64,000 nucleotides of DNA from CAVVFX01 sp963777595. Its GTDB lineage: Bacteria > Acidobacteriota > Terriglobia > Bryobacterales > Bryobacteraceae. Below are positions 16,968 to 26,409 of the stretch, in pieces (within the stretch, counting starts at the first letter, position 1; each line of letters starts with the position of its first letter). The notes under the pieces are model-generated. The model was not told the DNA's origin. It saw nothing but the letters and a program-made list of their open reading frames with translations, and searched no databases. The DNA lies in assembly GCA_963777595.1 (NCBI GenBank), contig CAVZRE010000050.1, forward strand, positions 17,192-81,191, in the 5' to 3' direction. The position numbers were made by a program, and so were the translations under genes.

Positions 16968-18514
16968 ATGGCTCAGATTAGAGCAGACGAAATTACCAGC
17001 ATTCTCCGGCAGGAGATTGAGAATTACGAGCGGGCGATCGATGTTTCCGAAGTCGGTTCGGTCATCTCGGTAGGCGACGGAATTGCGCGCATCCATGGCC
17101 TCGAAAAGGTCATGGCGGGCGAGCTGATCGAGTTTGGCCACGGCGTTTCCGGCATCGCCATGAACCTGGAAGAAGATCAGGTCGGCGCGGTGCTGCTGGG
17201 CGAGTTTACGCACATCGTCGAAGGCGATGAGGTGCGGCGCACCGGGCGCATCATGTCGGTGCCGGTGGGCGAAGCGCTGATCGGCCGCGTAGTGGATGCG
17301 CTGGGCCGTCCGATCGACGGCAAGGGTCCGATCGCCACCGAGCAGTTCAATCCGATGGAGCGCATCGCGCCGGGCGTCGTCGACCGGCAGCCGGTGAAGC
17401 AGCCGATGCAGACCGGCATCAAAGCGATCGACGCCATGATTCCGATCGGCCGCGGGCAGCGCGAATTGATCATCGGCGACCGGCAGACGGGCAAGACGGC
17501 GATCGCGCTCGACACCATCATCAACCAGAAGGGCGGCGACCTGATCTGCATCTATGTCGCGATCGGGCAGAAGCGCTCGACGGTGGCGCAGGTGGTGAAG
17601 ACGCTCGAAGATGCCGGCGCCATGGAATATACCATCGTGGTATCGGCGTCGGCGTCCGATCCGGCGCCAATGCAGTATCTCGCGCCTTATGCGGGATGCG
17701 CGATGGGCGAGTATTTCCGCGACAAGGGCGGCCACGCGCTGACGATTTACGACGATCTTTCGAAGCATGCCGCGGCTTATCGCGAAATTTCGCTGCTGCT
17801 GCGCCGTCCGCCGGGTCGCGAGGCGTATCCCGGCGACGTGTTCTTCCTGCACAGCCGTCTGCTCGAACGCGCGGCGAAGCTGTCGAACGAAAAGGGCGGC
17901 GGTTCGCTGACCTCGCTGCCGTTCATCGAAACGCAGGCCGGCGACGTTTCGGCTTACATTCCGACCAACGTGATCTCGATCACCGACGGGCAGATTTACC
18001 TGGAAGCGGATCTGTTCAACTCCAACATCCGTCCCGCGATCAACGTGGGTCTTTCGGTGAGCCGCGTCGGCGGCAGCGCGCAGATCAAGGCGATGCGGTC
18101 GATCGCGGGTACGCTGCGTCTGGATCTGGCGCAGTATCGCGAACTGGCGGCCTTCGCGCAGTTCGGCTCCGATCTGGACAAGGCTTCGCAGGCGCAGTTG
18201 AATCGCGGTAAGCACCTGGTGGAAATTCTGAAGCAGCCGCAGTACGCGCCGCTGCCGGTGGAAAAGCAGGTGGCGATCATCTACGCCGGCGACGCAGGGC
18301 TTCATCGACGATCTGCCGATCGAGCGCTGCCGCGCGTTTGAAACTGGACTGTACAGCTTACATCGACAATGCCAAGCCGGCGATCTGGTCGACGATCAAG
18401 GAAAAGAAGGTTCTGGACGACGAGTTGAAGAACGACCTGAACACGGTCGATCAAAGATTTCAAGCAGCGGTTCGTTGGCGAGAAACGCAGCCGGCCGCGG
18501 CAGCCAAGGCGTAG
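16968..18514 (+). CDS. atpA: F0F1 ATP synthase subunit alpha, frameshifted 3' end
   Basis: Alpha subunit of the catalytic head, about 515 residues when repaired. The ATG at 16968 follows GGAG and gives MAQIRADEITSILRQEIENY. The nucleotide site is intact (GDRQTGKTAIALDTI), as is the arginine finger region (NVGLSVSRVGGSAQ). After residue ~440 the frame is broken. Reading CC at 18286 as C gives YAATQGFIDDLP, TT at 18358 as T gives LYSYIDNAKPAIW, GG at 18445 as G gives IKDFKQRFVGEK, and one missing C near 18488 leads to AAAAKA and a stop at 18512-18514. Every correction restores expected family sequence, so this is almost certainly a functional gene with local errors. Confidence 0.9.
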
Positions 18515-18520
18515 TTCGCC

Positions 18521-19386
18521 ATGCCGAGTCTCATCGACATCCGGCGGCGAATCCGCTCGGTCAAGAACACGCAGCAGATCACGCGGGCCATGAAGATGGT
18601 CTCGGCGGCAAAGCTGCGGCGCGCGCAGGAGAGGGTGATCGCGGCCCGGCCGTACACCAAACTGCTCGACGACGTGCTGGCCGATCTGGCAGCCGCCGCG
18701 CAGGGCGATCCGGAAGTGGGTTCGAATCCTTTGCTGGCGCAGCGTGAAGAGAAGCGGATCGAACTGCTGTTCTTTACCAGCGACAAAGGTCTCGCCGGCG
18801 CGTTCAATTCGAACCTGATCAAAGCTTCGCTGCGGTTCTATGCGGACCATCCGGACGCGGAGATCAGCTGGTGCTGCTGGGGCGCAAGGGCCGCGACTTT
18901 TATCAAGAAGCGCAATTCGAAGATCCTCTCCGAACACGTGAATGTCCTCAACAAGGCCACTTACGCGGATGCGGCGGAGATCGCCAAGGTCCACGGTCGA
19001 GCGCTTCAAGAACGGCGAGATCGATGCGGTTTATCTGTTGAACAACGAATTCAAGAGCGTGATCCTGCAGCGGCTTTCGGTGAAGAAGCTGCTGCCGGTG
19101 AAGCTGCCGGAAAAGCCGGTGGAGCACGACTACGATTTTCGAACAGCCTCCGCTCGAGATGCTGGAGCGTCTGCTGCCGCGCTTCGTCGAAGTGGAGATT
19201 TACCGGTCGATGCTGGAGACCACGGCGGCGGAGCATGCCGCGCGTATGACGGCGATGGACGCGGCGTCGAGCAACGCGAAGGAAGTGATCGAGACCCTGA
19301 CGTTGAACATGAACCGCATCCGGCAGGCGGCAATTACCAAGGAAATTATTGAAGTCGTCAGCGGCGCGGCGGCGGCTGAGGGATAG
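18521..19386 (+). CDS. atpG: F0F1 ATP synthase subunit gamma, several apparent frameshifts
   Basis: Central stalk subunit gamma, about 288 residues when repaired. The N-terminal helix is MPSLIDIRRRIRSVKNTQQI with ITRAMKMVSAAKLRRA. The C-terminal helix is NAKEVIETLTLNMNRIRQAA followed by ITKEIIEVVSG. Between them the frame shifts four times: one missing C near 18865, an extra T in 18898-18901, an extra C at 18991-18992 and an extra T in 19136-19139. The corrected segments read QLVLLGRKGRDF, TVERFKNGEIDAVYLL and FEQPPLEMLERLLPRF, all typical gamma sequence. It begins 7 bases after the corrected atpA stop. Confidence 0.88.
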
Positions 19387-19425
19387 CAAAGGCACAGCCG
19401 AAGTCACGAGAAGAGAGAGATTACT

Positions 19426-20892
19426 ATGGCAACAGTAGCAGCACCCACGAACGTTGTAGGCAAAGTAGTCCAGATCGCCGGACCGGCCGTCGATTGCGAG
19501 TTCCCCGAGGGACAGATTCCCGAGATCTTCACGGCCATCCGCATTACCAGCGAGGGCTTCGATGTTCCGACGCCGATCGACATCATCTGCGAAGCTGCCC
19601 AGCATATCGGCGAGGGCCGCGTCCGCACCATCGCGATGCAGCCCACCGAAGGCATGGTGCGCGGCATGAAGGCGATCAGCCTGGGCGTCCCGATCACGAT
19701 CCCGGTCGGCAAGGAAACGCTGGGCCGCGTGCTGAACGTGATCGGCGAGCCGGTGGACAACATGGGACCGGTCGAGGCGAAAAACGTTCTTCCCATCCAC
19801 CGCCCGGCGCCATCTTTCGAAGATCAGTCCACGCGGCTCGAGATGTTCGAGACCGGGATCAAGGTGATCGATCTGCTCGAGCCCTATCTTCGCGGCGGAA
19901 AGATCGGGCTGTTCGGCGGCGCGGGCGTGGGCAAGACCGTCATCATCATGGAACTGATCAACAACATCGCCATGAAGCACGGCGGTGTGTCGGTGTTTGC
20001 CGGCGTAGGCGAACGGACCCGCGAAGGCAACGACCTGTGGCTCGAAATGCAGGAAGGCGGAGTTATCGATCCGCACGACTACACCAAGTCCAAGGTGGCG
20101 CTGGTATACGGCCAGATGACCGAGCCGCCCGGAGCGCGGCTGCGCGTCGGCTTGACCGGACTGACTGTCGCCGAATACTTCCGCGACGAGGAAGGGCAGG
20201 ACGTGCTGCTCTTCATCGACAATATTTTCCGCTTCACGCAGGCCGGTTCGGAAGTGTCGGCGCTGCTCGGCCGCATGCCGTCCGCGGTAGGTTACCAGCC
20301 TAACCTGGCCACCGAAATGGGCGACTTGCAGGAACGCATCACGTCCACCAAAAAGGGTTCGATCACGTCGGTGCAGGCCATCTACGTGCCCGCCGACGAC
20401 TATACCGATCCGGCTCCGGCGACCGCGTTTGCTCACCTCGACGCCACCACGAACCTTTCGCGCGCCATCGCCGAACTCGGCATTTACCCCGCGGTCGATC
20501 CGCTGGCTTCGACATCGCGCATTCTCGATCCGCGCATCATCGGGCAGGAGCACTACAATTGCGCCCAGCAGGTGAAGGGAATTCTCCAGCGCTACAAGGA
20601 TCTGCAGGACATCATCGCGATTCTGGGTATCGACGAACTGTCCGACGACGACAAACTGATCGTCGCACGGGCGCGCAAGATCCAGAAGTTCCTCTCGCAG
20701 CCGTTCCATGTGGCGGAGCAGTTCACCGGCCTGAAGGGCAAGTACGTCAAGCTGGCCGATACGATTCGCAGCTTCCGGGAAATCGCCGAAGGCAAGTACG
20801 ACGATCTGCCCGAACAGGCGTTCTATCTGCAGGGCACGCTCGAGGACGTGATCGAGAAGGCGAAGTCACTCAAGGATCAGGAAAAGAGTTAG
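19426..20892 (+). CDS. atpD: F0F1 ATP synthase subunit beta
   Basis: Catalytic beta subunit, 488 residues, intact. The Walker A motif is GLFGGAGVGKTVIIMELI, the catalytic region GERTREGNDLWLEM follows, the Walker B strand is DVLLFIDNIFRF, and the DELSDDD sequence of the C-terminal domain is present (DELSEED in many homologues). There is no frameshift here, in contrast to the genes immediately upstream, which argues that the operon is functional. The ATG is preceded by a purine-rich AGAAGAGAGAG. Confidence 0.97.
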   Translation: MATVAAPTNVVGKVVQIAGPAVDCEFPEGQIPEIFTAIRITSEGFDVPTPIDIICEAAQHIGEGRVRTIAMQPTEGMVRGMKAISLGVPITIPVGKETLGRVLNVIGEPVDNMGPVEAKNVLPIHRPAPSFEDQSTRLEMFETGIKVIDLLEPYLRGGKIGLFGGAGVGKTVIIMELINNIAMKHGGVSVFAGVGERTREGNDLWLEMQEGGVIDPHDYTKSKVALVYGQMTEPPGARLRVGLTGLTVAEYFRDEEGQDVLLFIDNIFRFTQAGSEVSALLGRMPSAVGYQPNLATEMGDLQERITSTKKGSITSVQAIYVPADDYTDPAPATAFAHLDATTNLSRAIAELGIYPAVDPLASTSRILDPRIIGQEHYNCAQQVKGILQRYKDLQDIIAILGIDELSDDDKLIVARARKIQKFLSQPFHVAEQFTGLKGKYVKLADTIRSFREIAEGKYDDLPEQAFYLQGTLEDVIEKAKSLKDQEKS

Positions 20893-20894
20893 CT

Positions 20895-21308
20895 ATGGCG
20901 GAAGAAGGCGTACTGCAACTCGAGATCGCGACGCCGGAACGGCAGATGGTAGAGACGGAAATTCTGGAAGCGCAGATTCCGTGCTTGGACGGTTTCATTG
21001 GCGTGCTCCCGGGGCACGCCGCACTGATCTCCGAATTGAAGCCCGGAGTCCTGACATATCGAACGTCGACTGAGACGAAGGTGCTGGCTATTTATGGCGG
21101 CTTCGTCGAAGTACTGGACAACCGCGTGCGGGTGCTTGCGGATGACGCCGAGCGCAAGGAAGAGATCGATTTGACGAAAGCGCAAAAGGCTATGGAAGAA
21201 GCGTCGCAGCTGCTCATGGCACAAGGCGCGGCGTCAGACCCGGCCGTGGCGTTGTTCGAATCGCAGCGCGCGGAAGCCAGGCTGGAAGCCGCGTCCAGGC
21301 AAGTCTGA
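20895..21308 (+). CDS. atpC: F0F1 ATP synthase subunit epsilon
   Basis: Epsilon subunit, 137 residues, which couples the rotor to the head and inhibits ATP hydrolysis. The ATG at 20895 starts 2 bases after the atpD stop and gives LQLEIATPERQMVETEILEA, then DGFIGVLPGHAALISELKPG, the standard N-terminal beta sandwich. The two-helix C-terminal domain (ERKEEIDLTKAQKAMEEA) is present. It is the last gene of the operon and converges with the minus-strand run of oxidoreductase genes. Confidence 0.95.
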   Translation: MAEEGVLQLEIATPERQMVETEILEAQIPCLDGFIGVLPGHAALISELKPGVLTYRTSTETKVLAIYGGFVEVLDNRVRVLADDAERKEEIDLTKAQKAMEEASQLLMAQGAASDPAVALFESQRAEARLEAASRQV

Positions 21309-21375
21309 CTGATGTAACGGCTTCAAACCTATGATGGTGTGCCGGTGTTGCGCCGATCGCACACCAGACGTTCTG

Positions 21376-23151
21376 TCAGACGGATTGCAGCATGGCAATC
21401 ACTTGTTGCAGAGCGTTCCGCGCGCCTTCCTCACGGGCATGATCGTTGGGCGCGACCTTTGGCTGGCCAAGGCCGGAGAGCTCTTCGAACAACATCCACG
21501 CGCGGCTGCGGTCTACGCAAAGATTGACCAGATCGCGGGTCAGCAGGGCGCGTGCCTGAGTCTGATGTTCACCCTGGACCCAAATGTAAGGAATGGCTAG
21601 CGGCGCCCGTGTCTTGTAGGCTGCCAGATACTCCGGCAGTTCCATCTGATCGCTGTTCCAGGCAGATACCGGAATGACGCGGAAATGCTTCCGGAAGCGG
21701 CCGGCTACCGCGGCGGCATGGGTCGGCGACAAATCTGAAGGCGCCGGCACGAAGAGCTTAAACCGCTCCGACCATCGCGGACCGGCGTCCGGATCGTAGG
21801 TGTACAGCGCATGAGTCCGCGCGAGGACCAGGAGCGATTCACAGAGCCAGCCATCGGGTTCAACGGGCACAGAAATCACCGCTACCGCTGGACGCTGTGT
21901 CTTTGCCATAGCGGCCAAGCCGGGGAGAAGATGTGACGGTCGCGACATGCTGGATTGCAGAACGAAGGATTCGCGATGCGCGATCGCAAGATAGCCGAAG
22001 TCGGGAGAGAAGCCGCTGAGGTCTCCGGCTTCGAGGCCGGCGCGGGCAATCAGAATTTGGACTGGACGTCCGGAACCGAGGAGCCGGCCAAAGGATGACA
22101 GCGACGTGTGGGCCAGCCGGTCCGCCGTCTCGAACGCGACAATCGGCGGTAGGGCCATCAATTCCCCAACTCCGGCCGATTGCCAGTTGAAACGCGCCAG
22201 CATCTCATCGTGGATGGACGGGTCATACGCGGAATCGTTTTCGAGTTTCGCCAGACGGAGCGCCCGGAGCACGCGGGCCAGACGGCCAAGCTGAGTCTCG
22301 CATAATTCGCGTGCGGCGGCGAAACCGTCGTCCGCTGACAGGACCGCGCCGCGAAATGCAGCAACATCTACGCGGGGTTTGCCGGAATGGAGAAGGAAGA
22401 ACGCCGGATCGTTCGCGGCATCGTGGAGAGCTTCTTCCAAAATGTTGAGTGTCGCTTCGCATCGCGAGCGCCGCGCGGGTTCCATCGACTGCAACGGATT
22501 GGCTTGCCGTTGCAGCGCTTTGGCCAGCAATCCAGGATTGAAAAAAGCGCTTACGCGGGCGCCCAGCGAAGCGGTGACCGATTGAGACGAAATTGCGCCG
22601 GGTAAATGGGTCCGGTCCACCAGCAGCATCTCGCGCAACCGCGCCGTGGTACGCCGCACATCGTCCCAGAAAGCTGTCCGCGGTGCGCGGTGCGCTTCCG
22701 CCAACGCCGCGGCATGCAGCAGGACCAGCGAGTCGGCGTGAAAGTTCAGGAGAAAGGCGCCGGCTGGAAGCAGTTTCCGCAGCCGGGAAATCTCCAGGCT
22801 GGAGCACTCCTTCAGCGAGGCGATGGCTGCCGGAGCCGCATCCTGCAGCGGGACGGACGTTTTCCCGTTCATGGCGGCAAAGAACGCGGAGGTGATGATC
22901 TGGGCATGCTCCAGTTCGTTCACCATTTCACGGAAGGATCTCGCGTTTCCATCGGGATGCACGCAGAGAGGATAGTAGGTCTCAAGAGCGGGGAATCCGA
23001 CAAACTGATCGAGTAGGGTGGGGTGTAGCGCACCTTCCGGGATGGCTTCGCCGGGAGCCGGTCCGGCGAGATGAAAAGTTCGCAAGTGTTCGCGGGGTAC
23101 GGCGGCCTCGTTGTTGGTCTGAGGTGCGGCGGCAATGGTTTCGATTAGCAT
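21376..23151 (-). CDS. PFOR-like protein without TPP motif, putative KorAB partner
   Basis: A 591-residue protein with no signal peptide, starting 8 bases after the korB stop and therefore in the same operon. I recognise no named family for the whole protein. Its C-terminal third resembles the TPP-binding domain of pyruvate:ferredoxin oxidoreductase: SGRPVQILIARAG, FGYLAIAHRESFVLQSSMSR and HALYTYDPDAGPRWSERF align with the SG-DVNxLVxDTE, YGYVYVAxxSMG and WPLFRYDP segments of PFOR. The GDG...N metal/TPP site is absent, replaced by PPIVAFETADRLAHTSLSSF. No Fe-S cysteine cluster is visible. A regulatory or structural subunit of the neighbouring 2-oxoacid:ferredoxin oxidoreductase is inferred, not shown. 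Confidence 0.6.
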   Translation of the reverse strand: MLIETIAAAPQTNNEAAVPREHLRTFHLAGPAPGEAIPEGALHPTLLDQFVGFPALETYYPLCVHPDGNARSFREMVNELEHAQIITSAFFAAMNGKTSVPLQDAAPAAIASLKECSSLEISRLRKLLPAGAFLLNFHADSLVLLHAAALAEAHRAPRTAFWDDVRRTTARLREMLLVDRTHLPGAISSQSVTASLGARVSAFFNPGLLAKALQRQANPLQSMEPARRSRCEATLNILEEALHDAANDPAFFLLHSGKPRVDVAAFRGAVLSADDGFAAARELCETQLGRLARVLRALRLAKLENDSAYDPSIHDEMLARFNWQSAGVGELMALPPIVAFETADRLAHTSLSSFGRLLGSGRPVQILIARAGLEAGDLSGFSPDFGYLAIAHRESFVLQSSMSRPSHLLPGLAAMAKTQRPAVAVISVPVEPDGWLCESLLVLARTHALYTYDPDAGPRWSERFKLFVPAPSDLSPTHAAAVAGRFRKHFRVIPVSAWNSDQMELPEYLAAYKTRAPLAIPYIWVQGEHQTQARALLTRDLVNLCVDRSRAWMLFEELSGLGQPKVAPNDHAREEGARNALQQVIAMLQSV

Positions 23152-23159
23152 ATGTTCTT

Positions 23160-24113
23160 CTACACCGCGAAACGGTCAAGAGCTTTTTCGACGGCGGCCA
23201 GCTTCTGTTGCTGCGTCCTGCCTAGCCCCTGTGAGGTCGCAAGATCGTAGCGCGCAGCGTTTTCGTTGCGATAGAGCAAGCCGATGGGATAGACATCTTC
23301 GCGCTCGGCAATGTTGCGGGCCTCGTGCAGATCGTGCGGATTGTGGGCGGCGCGATTGGGAAAGAGACGCGCAATGCTGGCGTCGAGCGGAATGCCTTCG
23401 TCATGGTTCAACAGCAATACCTGGCTGAGGTCGTGTTGAACCCCGGCGAAGACGTGGGACGTAAAATGCGGGCAACGCTGCAGAACGCGGACAAACGACA
23501 GGCCTTTGTGCGCGTGGGCCGCTTTTACGGTGTTGTAGAGATGCGGCGGATTCCAGTCGATGGTCTGCGCGACAAAGGACGCGTTGTTAATCCCCAAAGT
23601 GACGCTCAGCGGATTGAGCGGCGGCAGCATCGAACCTCGCGGATGGGTGTTCGACTTCTCTCCGGTGCGGGTGGTAGGCGAGGTCTGATTCTTGGTCAGG
23701 CCGTAGATGTTGTTGTCGAGCAGCAGGACCGTAAGATCCATGTTGTAACGGACTGCATGAATCCAGTGCGCAGTTCCGATCGCGCAGCAGTCGCCGTCGC
23801 CGGTCACCATGAAGATGTCCAGGTCCGGACGCCGGGCTCGCACTCCGCACGCCACGGGAAAGGCGCGACCGTGCAAACCGTGAAAGCCGTAGGTGCTCAT
23901 GTAGAAAGGAAAGCGGCTGGAGCAACCGATGCCGGAGACGCAGACCGTCTTTTCGGGGGGCAGTTGAAGGTCGCGCGCCAAGCGCTGAACTGCATTCAAA
24001 ACCGCGTGATCGCCACAGCCCGGACACCATCGCGCTGCTGCGCCCTGATAACCTTCTAGAGCACAGGTTCGCGCCGGCGGTTCAATATCCCATTCCTGTT
24101 TTTGGCCGTACAT
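23160..24113 (-). CDS. korB: 2-oxoacid:ferredoxin oxidoreductase subunit beta
   Basis: Beta subunit of 317 residues carrying the thiamine diphosphate site of 2-oxoglutarate or 2-oxoacid:ferredoxin oxidoreductase, which forms acyl-CoA, CO2 and reduced ferredoxin. Motifs are ARWCPGCGDHAVLNAV with Fe-S cysteines, VSGIGCSSRFPFYMSTYG, and the TPP motif VTGDGDCCAIGTAHW through LDNNIYGLTKNQTSPT. An AGGAG lies upstream of the ATG. It follows korA after 166 bases and is followed 8 bases later by the PFOR-like gene. Whether the substrate is 2-oxoglutarate, pyruvate or a branched 2-oxoacid is not decidable here. Confidence 0.92.
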   Translation of the reverse strand: MYGQKQEWDIEPPARTCALEGYQGAAARWCPGCGDHAVLNAVQRLARDLQLPPEKTVCVSGIGCSSRFPFYMSTYGFHGLHGRAFPVACGVRARRPDLDIFMVTGDGDCCAIGTAHWIHAVRYNMDLTVLLLDNNIYGLTKNQTSPTTRTGEKSNTHPRGSMLPPLNPLSVTLGINNASFVAQTIDWNPPHLYNTVKAAHAHKGLSFVRVLQRCPHFTSHVFAGVQHDLSQVLLLNHDEGIPLDASIARLFPNRAAHNPHDLHEARNIAEREDVYPIGLLYRNENAARYDLATSQGLGRTQQQKLAAVEKALDRFAV

Positions 24114-24242
24114 TTAGAGTCGCTCCTGGTGCGATACGGATTGAACATCAGGGTACGGCCTATCGCTCTCGGCCTGCTGCCGGTCGGAATCGGCCTGGGG
24201 GCTTTGGGGCGTAGTTTTCAAGCAATATGCCGTATAAAAACA

Positions 24243-24256
24243 CAGACTCAAGTCTG
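24243..24256. repeat. Short palindrome between korA and korB
   Basis: CAGACT and AGTCTG arms around a 2-base centre in the 166-base gap between korA and korB. The centre is too short for an RNA loop without unpairing, so it is more plausibly a DNA dyad or a chance match. Confidence 0.3.
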
Positions 24257-24279
24257 CGTTACGTTCTTCGAATAAGCTT

Positions 24280-26175
24280 TCACACATGGCGGATAGCCTC
24301 CAATCGGCGGCGAAGTTCTTTGCGGATGACTCCGGGCGGGATCGGACTGCCAGGCACGCGCGACCAGCAATCGACATCGACCAGAGTATGCGACCGCAGC
24401 ATCATCGCCAGTTGAGAATAGCGGCGCGATTCGGCGGTAATGTAAGGATCGCCGACTTCGTCACTATAGTTCACTTCCACCGTGAGAACTTTGCGGAAGC
24501 GCGAGAAAATCTCTTTGAGTCCTGGCTCGAGCGGCGAAAGGAAGCGCAGGTGGACCGACGATACGCGGAAACCATCGCCGCGCAGCAGGTCGACGGCCTC
24601 TTCAATGGCGCCGAGCGTTGAGCCCCAGCCGACCACCAGCAGGTCGCCTTCCGGGTCGCCATGGACCTTGGGCGGTTGGAGTGCGGCCTGCATGACAGCC
24701 AGTTTGCGGCTGCGCATCCGCATGGCGTGCTGATTGATCGCGGATTCGTAAGCGACGTGGCTTTTTTCATCGTGGGCCAGGCCGGTGATCACATATTCGC
24801 CGCCGCGTTGTCCGGGAATCGGACGAGGCGAGAGACCGGTTTCCGTATCCCAGTCAAACGGCGGCACCTTGGGATCCCAAGGCGATTGATCGAGCGGAGG
24901 CGCGAGACATTCCTCCGTCGGATGCGGACGGGAGAACGGCTGCTGTCCCGTAGCGAGATTGGCATCGGAGAGGATGATCACCGGACCACGAAAGTCTTCG
25001 GCCAGTTTACGCGCCATGATGGCGAAGTGATAGCACTCTTCGATGGTGGCCGGCGCGATGACGATCTTCGGCACGTCGCCAGGCGAGGCGTGCAGCGCGG
25101 CCATCAGGTCGCCCTGTTCGATTTTGGTCGGCAGTCCAGTGGACGGTCCGCCGCGCTGCACCACGACGACGACCAGCGGGACTTCCGCCATCACGGCGTA
25201 CCCCAGGAATTCCGTCTTCAATGCGAGGCCCGGGCCAGAAGTCACTGTCACGGCCGTCTTGCCTGCATACGAGCAGCCGATGGCGAAACCGATGGCCGCG
25301 ATTTCATCTTCTGCCTGGTGCACAAAGCCACCGACCTGTTCGAGATTCGCCGCGAGGAAATGCGACACCGAAGTAGCCGGCGTGATGGGATACATCGAGC
25401 AGACTTCAATGCCCGCAGCCATCAGTCCTAAAGCCATGGCCTGATTGCCGTTCATGACCACCATTGGCTCAGTCGATTTCTCGGCCGGAACAGAGAAGCG
25501 CTGCTCCAGGTTCTCGACTCCCCAACGGTAGCCGTCTTCCAGCAGGTCGAGGTTCTTCTGCACGACGGCGTCGCCTTTCTTGGCAAACCGTGATGCGATG
25601 TTCTTCTTTACCGGGGCGTCATCGATCGTGTAGAGCGCGCAGAGCAGGCCGAGCACCCACATGTTCTTGCCTTTACGCGGATCGTCGGTGTACTTCCGGC
25701 ACTGCTCTTCGATGGGACACTCCACCACGTCATATCCCAACGACTTGAAATGATGAATGGCGTCGGCGTAAGGCCTATGGATGAATTCGTCGGGATTGCT
25801 GGCCGCAATCTTATCGACGAAGACCAGCGTTCCGGGACGAAGGGCATCGGAATCGATTCGGCTATAGAGCACCTGCTCGTTGAGGGTGATGACGACGTCG
25901 GCTTCGTTGCCGGCGTTGGTGACTGGCTTCGTTCCGATGCGGATGCGGTTACCGCTGGCTCCGGCGCGAGAACGGCTGGGAGGTTCGATTTCGGCAGGGA
26001 TGATTTCCACGGTCCAGATGCCGTTCCCGTGGCGGGCGCAGAGGTCGGCGAACATCTGACCGCAGGTTTGGGCGCCTTCCCCGGAATCACTGACGATCTC
26101 TACGATGTGCTGATCAACGATCTGAGGGGCACGCAACTGTCGTGCCGGTTGGGCTTCCAGAACTGCTGCTTCCAT
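24280..26175 (-). CDS. korA: 2-oxoacid:ferredoxin oxidoreductase subunit alpha (gamma-alpha fusion)
   Basis: A 631-residue alpha subunit with the gamma domain fused at its N-terminus. The gamma part spans about residues 1-200, with IVSDSGEGAQTCGQMFADL and the GNRIRIGTKPVTN strand. The alpha part follows with NGNQAMALGLMAAGIEVCSM, YPITPATSVSHFLA, VHQAEDEIAAIGFAIGCSY and TSGPGLALKTEFLGYAVMAE, covering the CoA and TPP-interacting regions. This fused order is usual for two-subunit Kor enzymes. It works with korB downstream. About 230 bases separate its start from the adenosine-specific kinase gene, so a promoter of its own is possible. Confidence 0.93.
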   Translation of the reverse strand: MEAAVLEAQPARQLRAPQIVDQHIVEIVSDSGEGAQTCGQMFADLCARHGNGIWTVEIIPAEIEPPSRSRAGASGNRIRIGTKPVTNAGNEADVVITLNEQVLYSRIDSDALRPGTLVFVDKIAASNPDEFIHRPYADAIHHFKSLGYDVVECPIEEQCRKYTDDPRKGKNMWVLGLLCALYTIDDAPVKKNIASRFAKKGDAVVQKNLDLLEDGYRWGVENLEQRFSVPAEKSTEPMVVMNGNQAMALGLMAAGIEVCSMYPITPATSVSHFLAANLEQVGGFVHQAEDEIAAIGFAIGCSYAGKTAVTVTSGPGLALKTEFLGYAVMAEVPLVVVVVQRGGPSTGLPTKIEQGDLMAALHASPGDVPKIVIAPATIEECYHFAIMARKLAEDFRGPVIILSDANLATGQQPFSRPHPTEECLAPPLDQSPWDPKVPPFDWDTETGLSPRPIPGQRGGEYVITGLAHDEKSHVAYESAINQHAMRMRSRKLAVMQAALQPPKVHGDPEGDLLVVGWGSTLGAIEEAVDLLRGDGFRVSSVHLRFLSPLEPGLKEIFSRFRKVLTVEVNYSDEVGDPYITAESRRYSQLAMMLRSHTLVDVDCWSRVPGSPIPPGVIRKELRRRLEAIRHV

Positions 26176-26409
26176 AGGTTTGTTTGTATCAAGTGATGCA
26201 CGCGAGTTGCCATAAATAGAAGTCGCAGATTCGAGGATTCTTGGGGCGTTCTTTTGCCTATTCGGGGGTGGTATGCGTGATTTGGCTCGAATGAAGTAGC
26301 TATTTCGCGCAAAGCGATGTGTTTCTCGGCAAGGCGCACGACGCTCGATTTTCTTGCGCGGCGGATGTCGAGCGGTTTTTGGTGAGGGCGTAACGGTGTT
26401 GATCGAGGG

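Noticed and set aside
16335..18341. A single 668-codon frame spanning atpH and atpA, looking like a delta-alpha fusion
   Set aside because: The delta C-terminus is encoded in another frame with its own stop at 16890, and atpA has its own ribosome binding site and ATG at 16968. The joined frame is a by-product of one indel.
18449..18487. Programmed ribosomal frameshifting in the ATP synthase genes
   Set aside because: The shifts are numerous, in both directions, lack slippery heptamers and occur equally in cysS and uvrA. Homopolymer miscalling explains them all.
19051..20709. 552-codon minus-strand frame opposite atpD/atpG
   Set aside because: Antisense shadow of the highly biased atpD coding sequence; composition is Arg/Asp/His-rich and unlike a real protein.
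24243..24256. CAGACT/AGTCTG palindrome as a factor-independent terminator after korA
   Set aside because: The 2-base centre gives no stable RNA loop, and no T-run follows in the korA direction.
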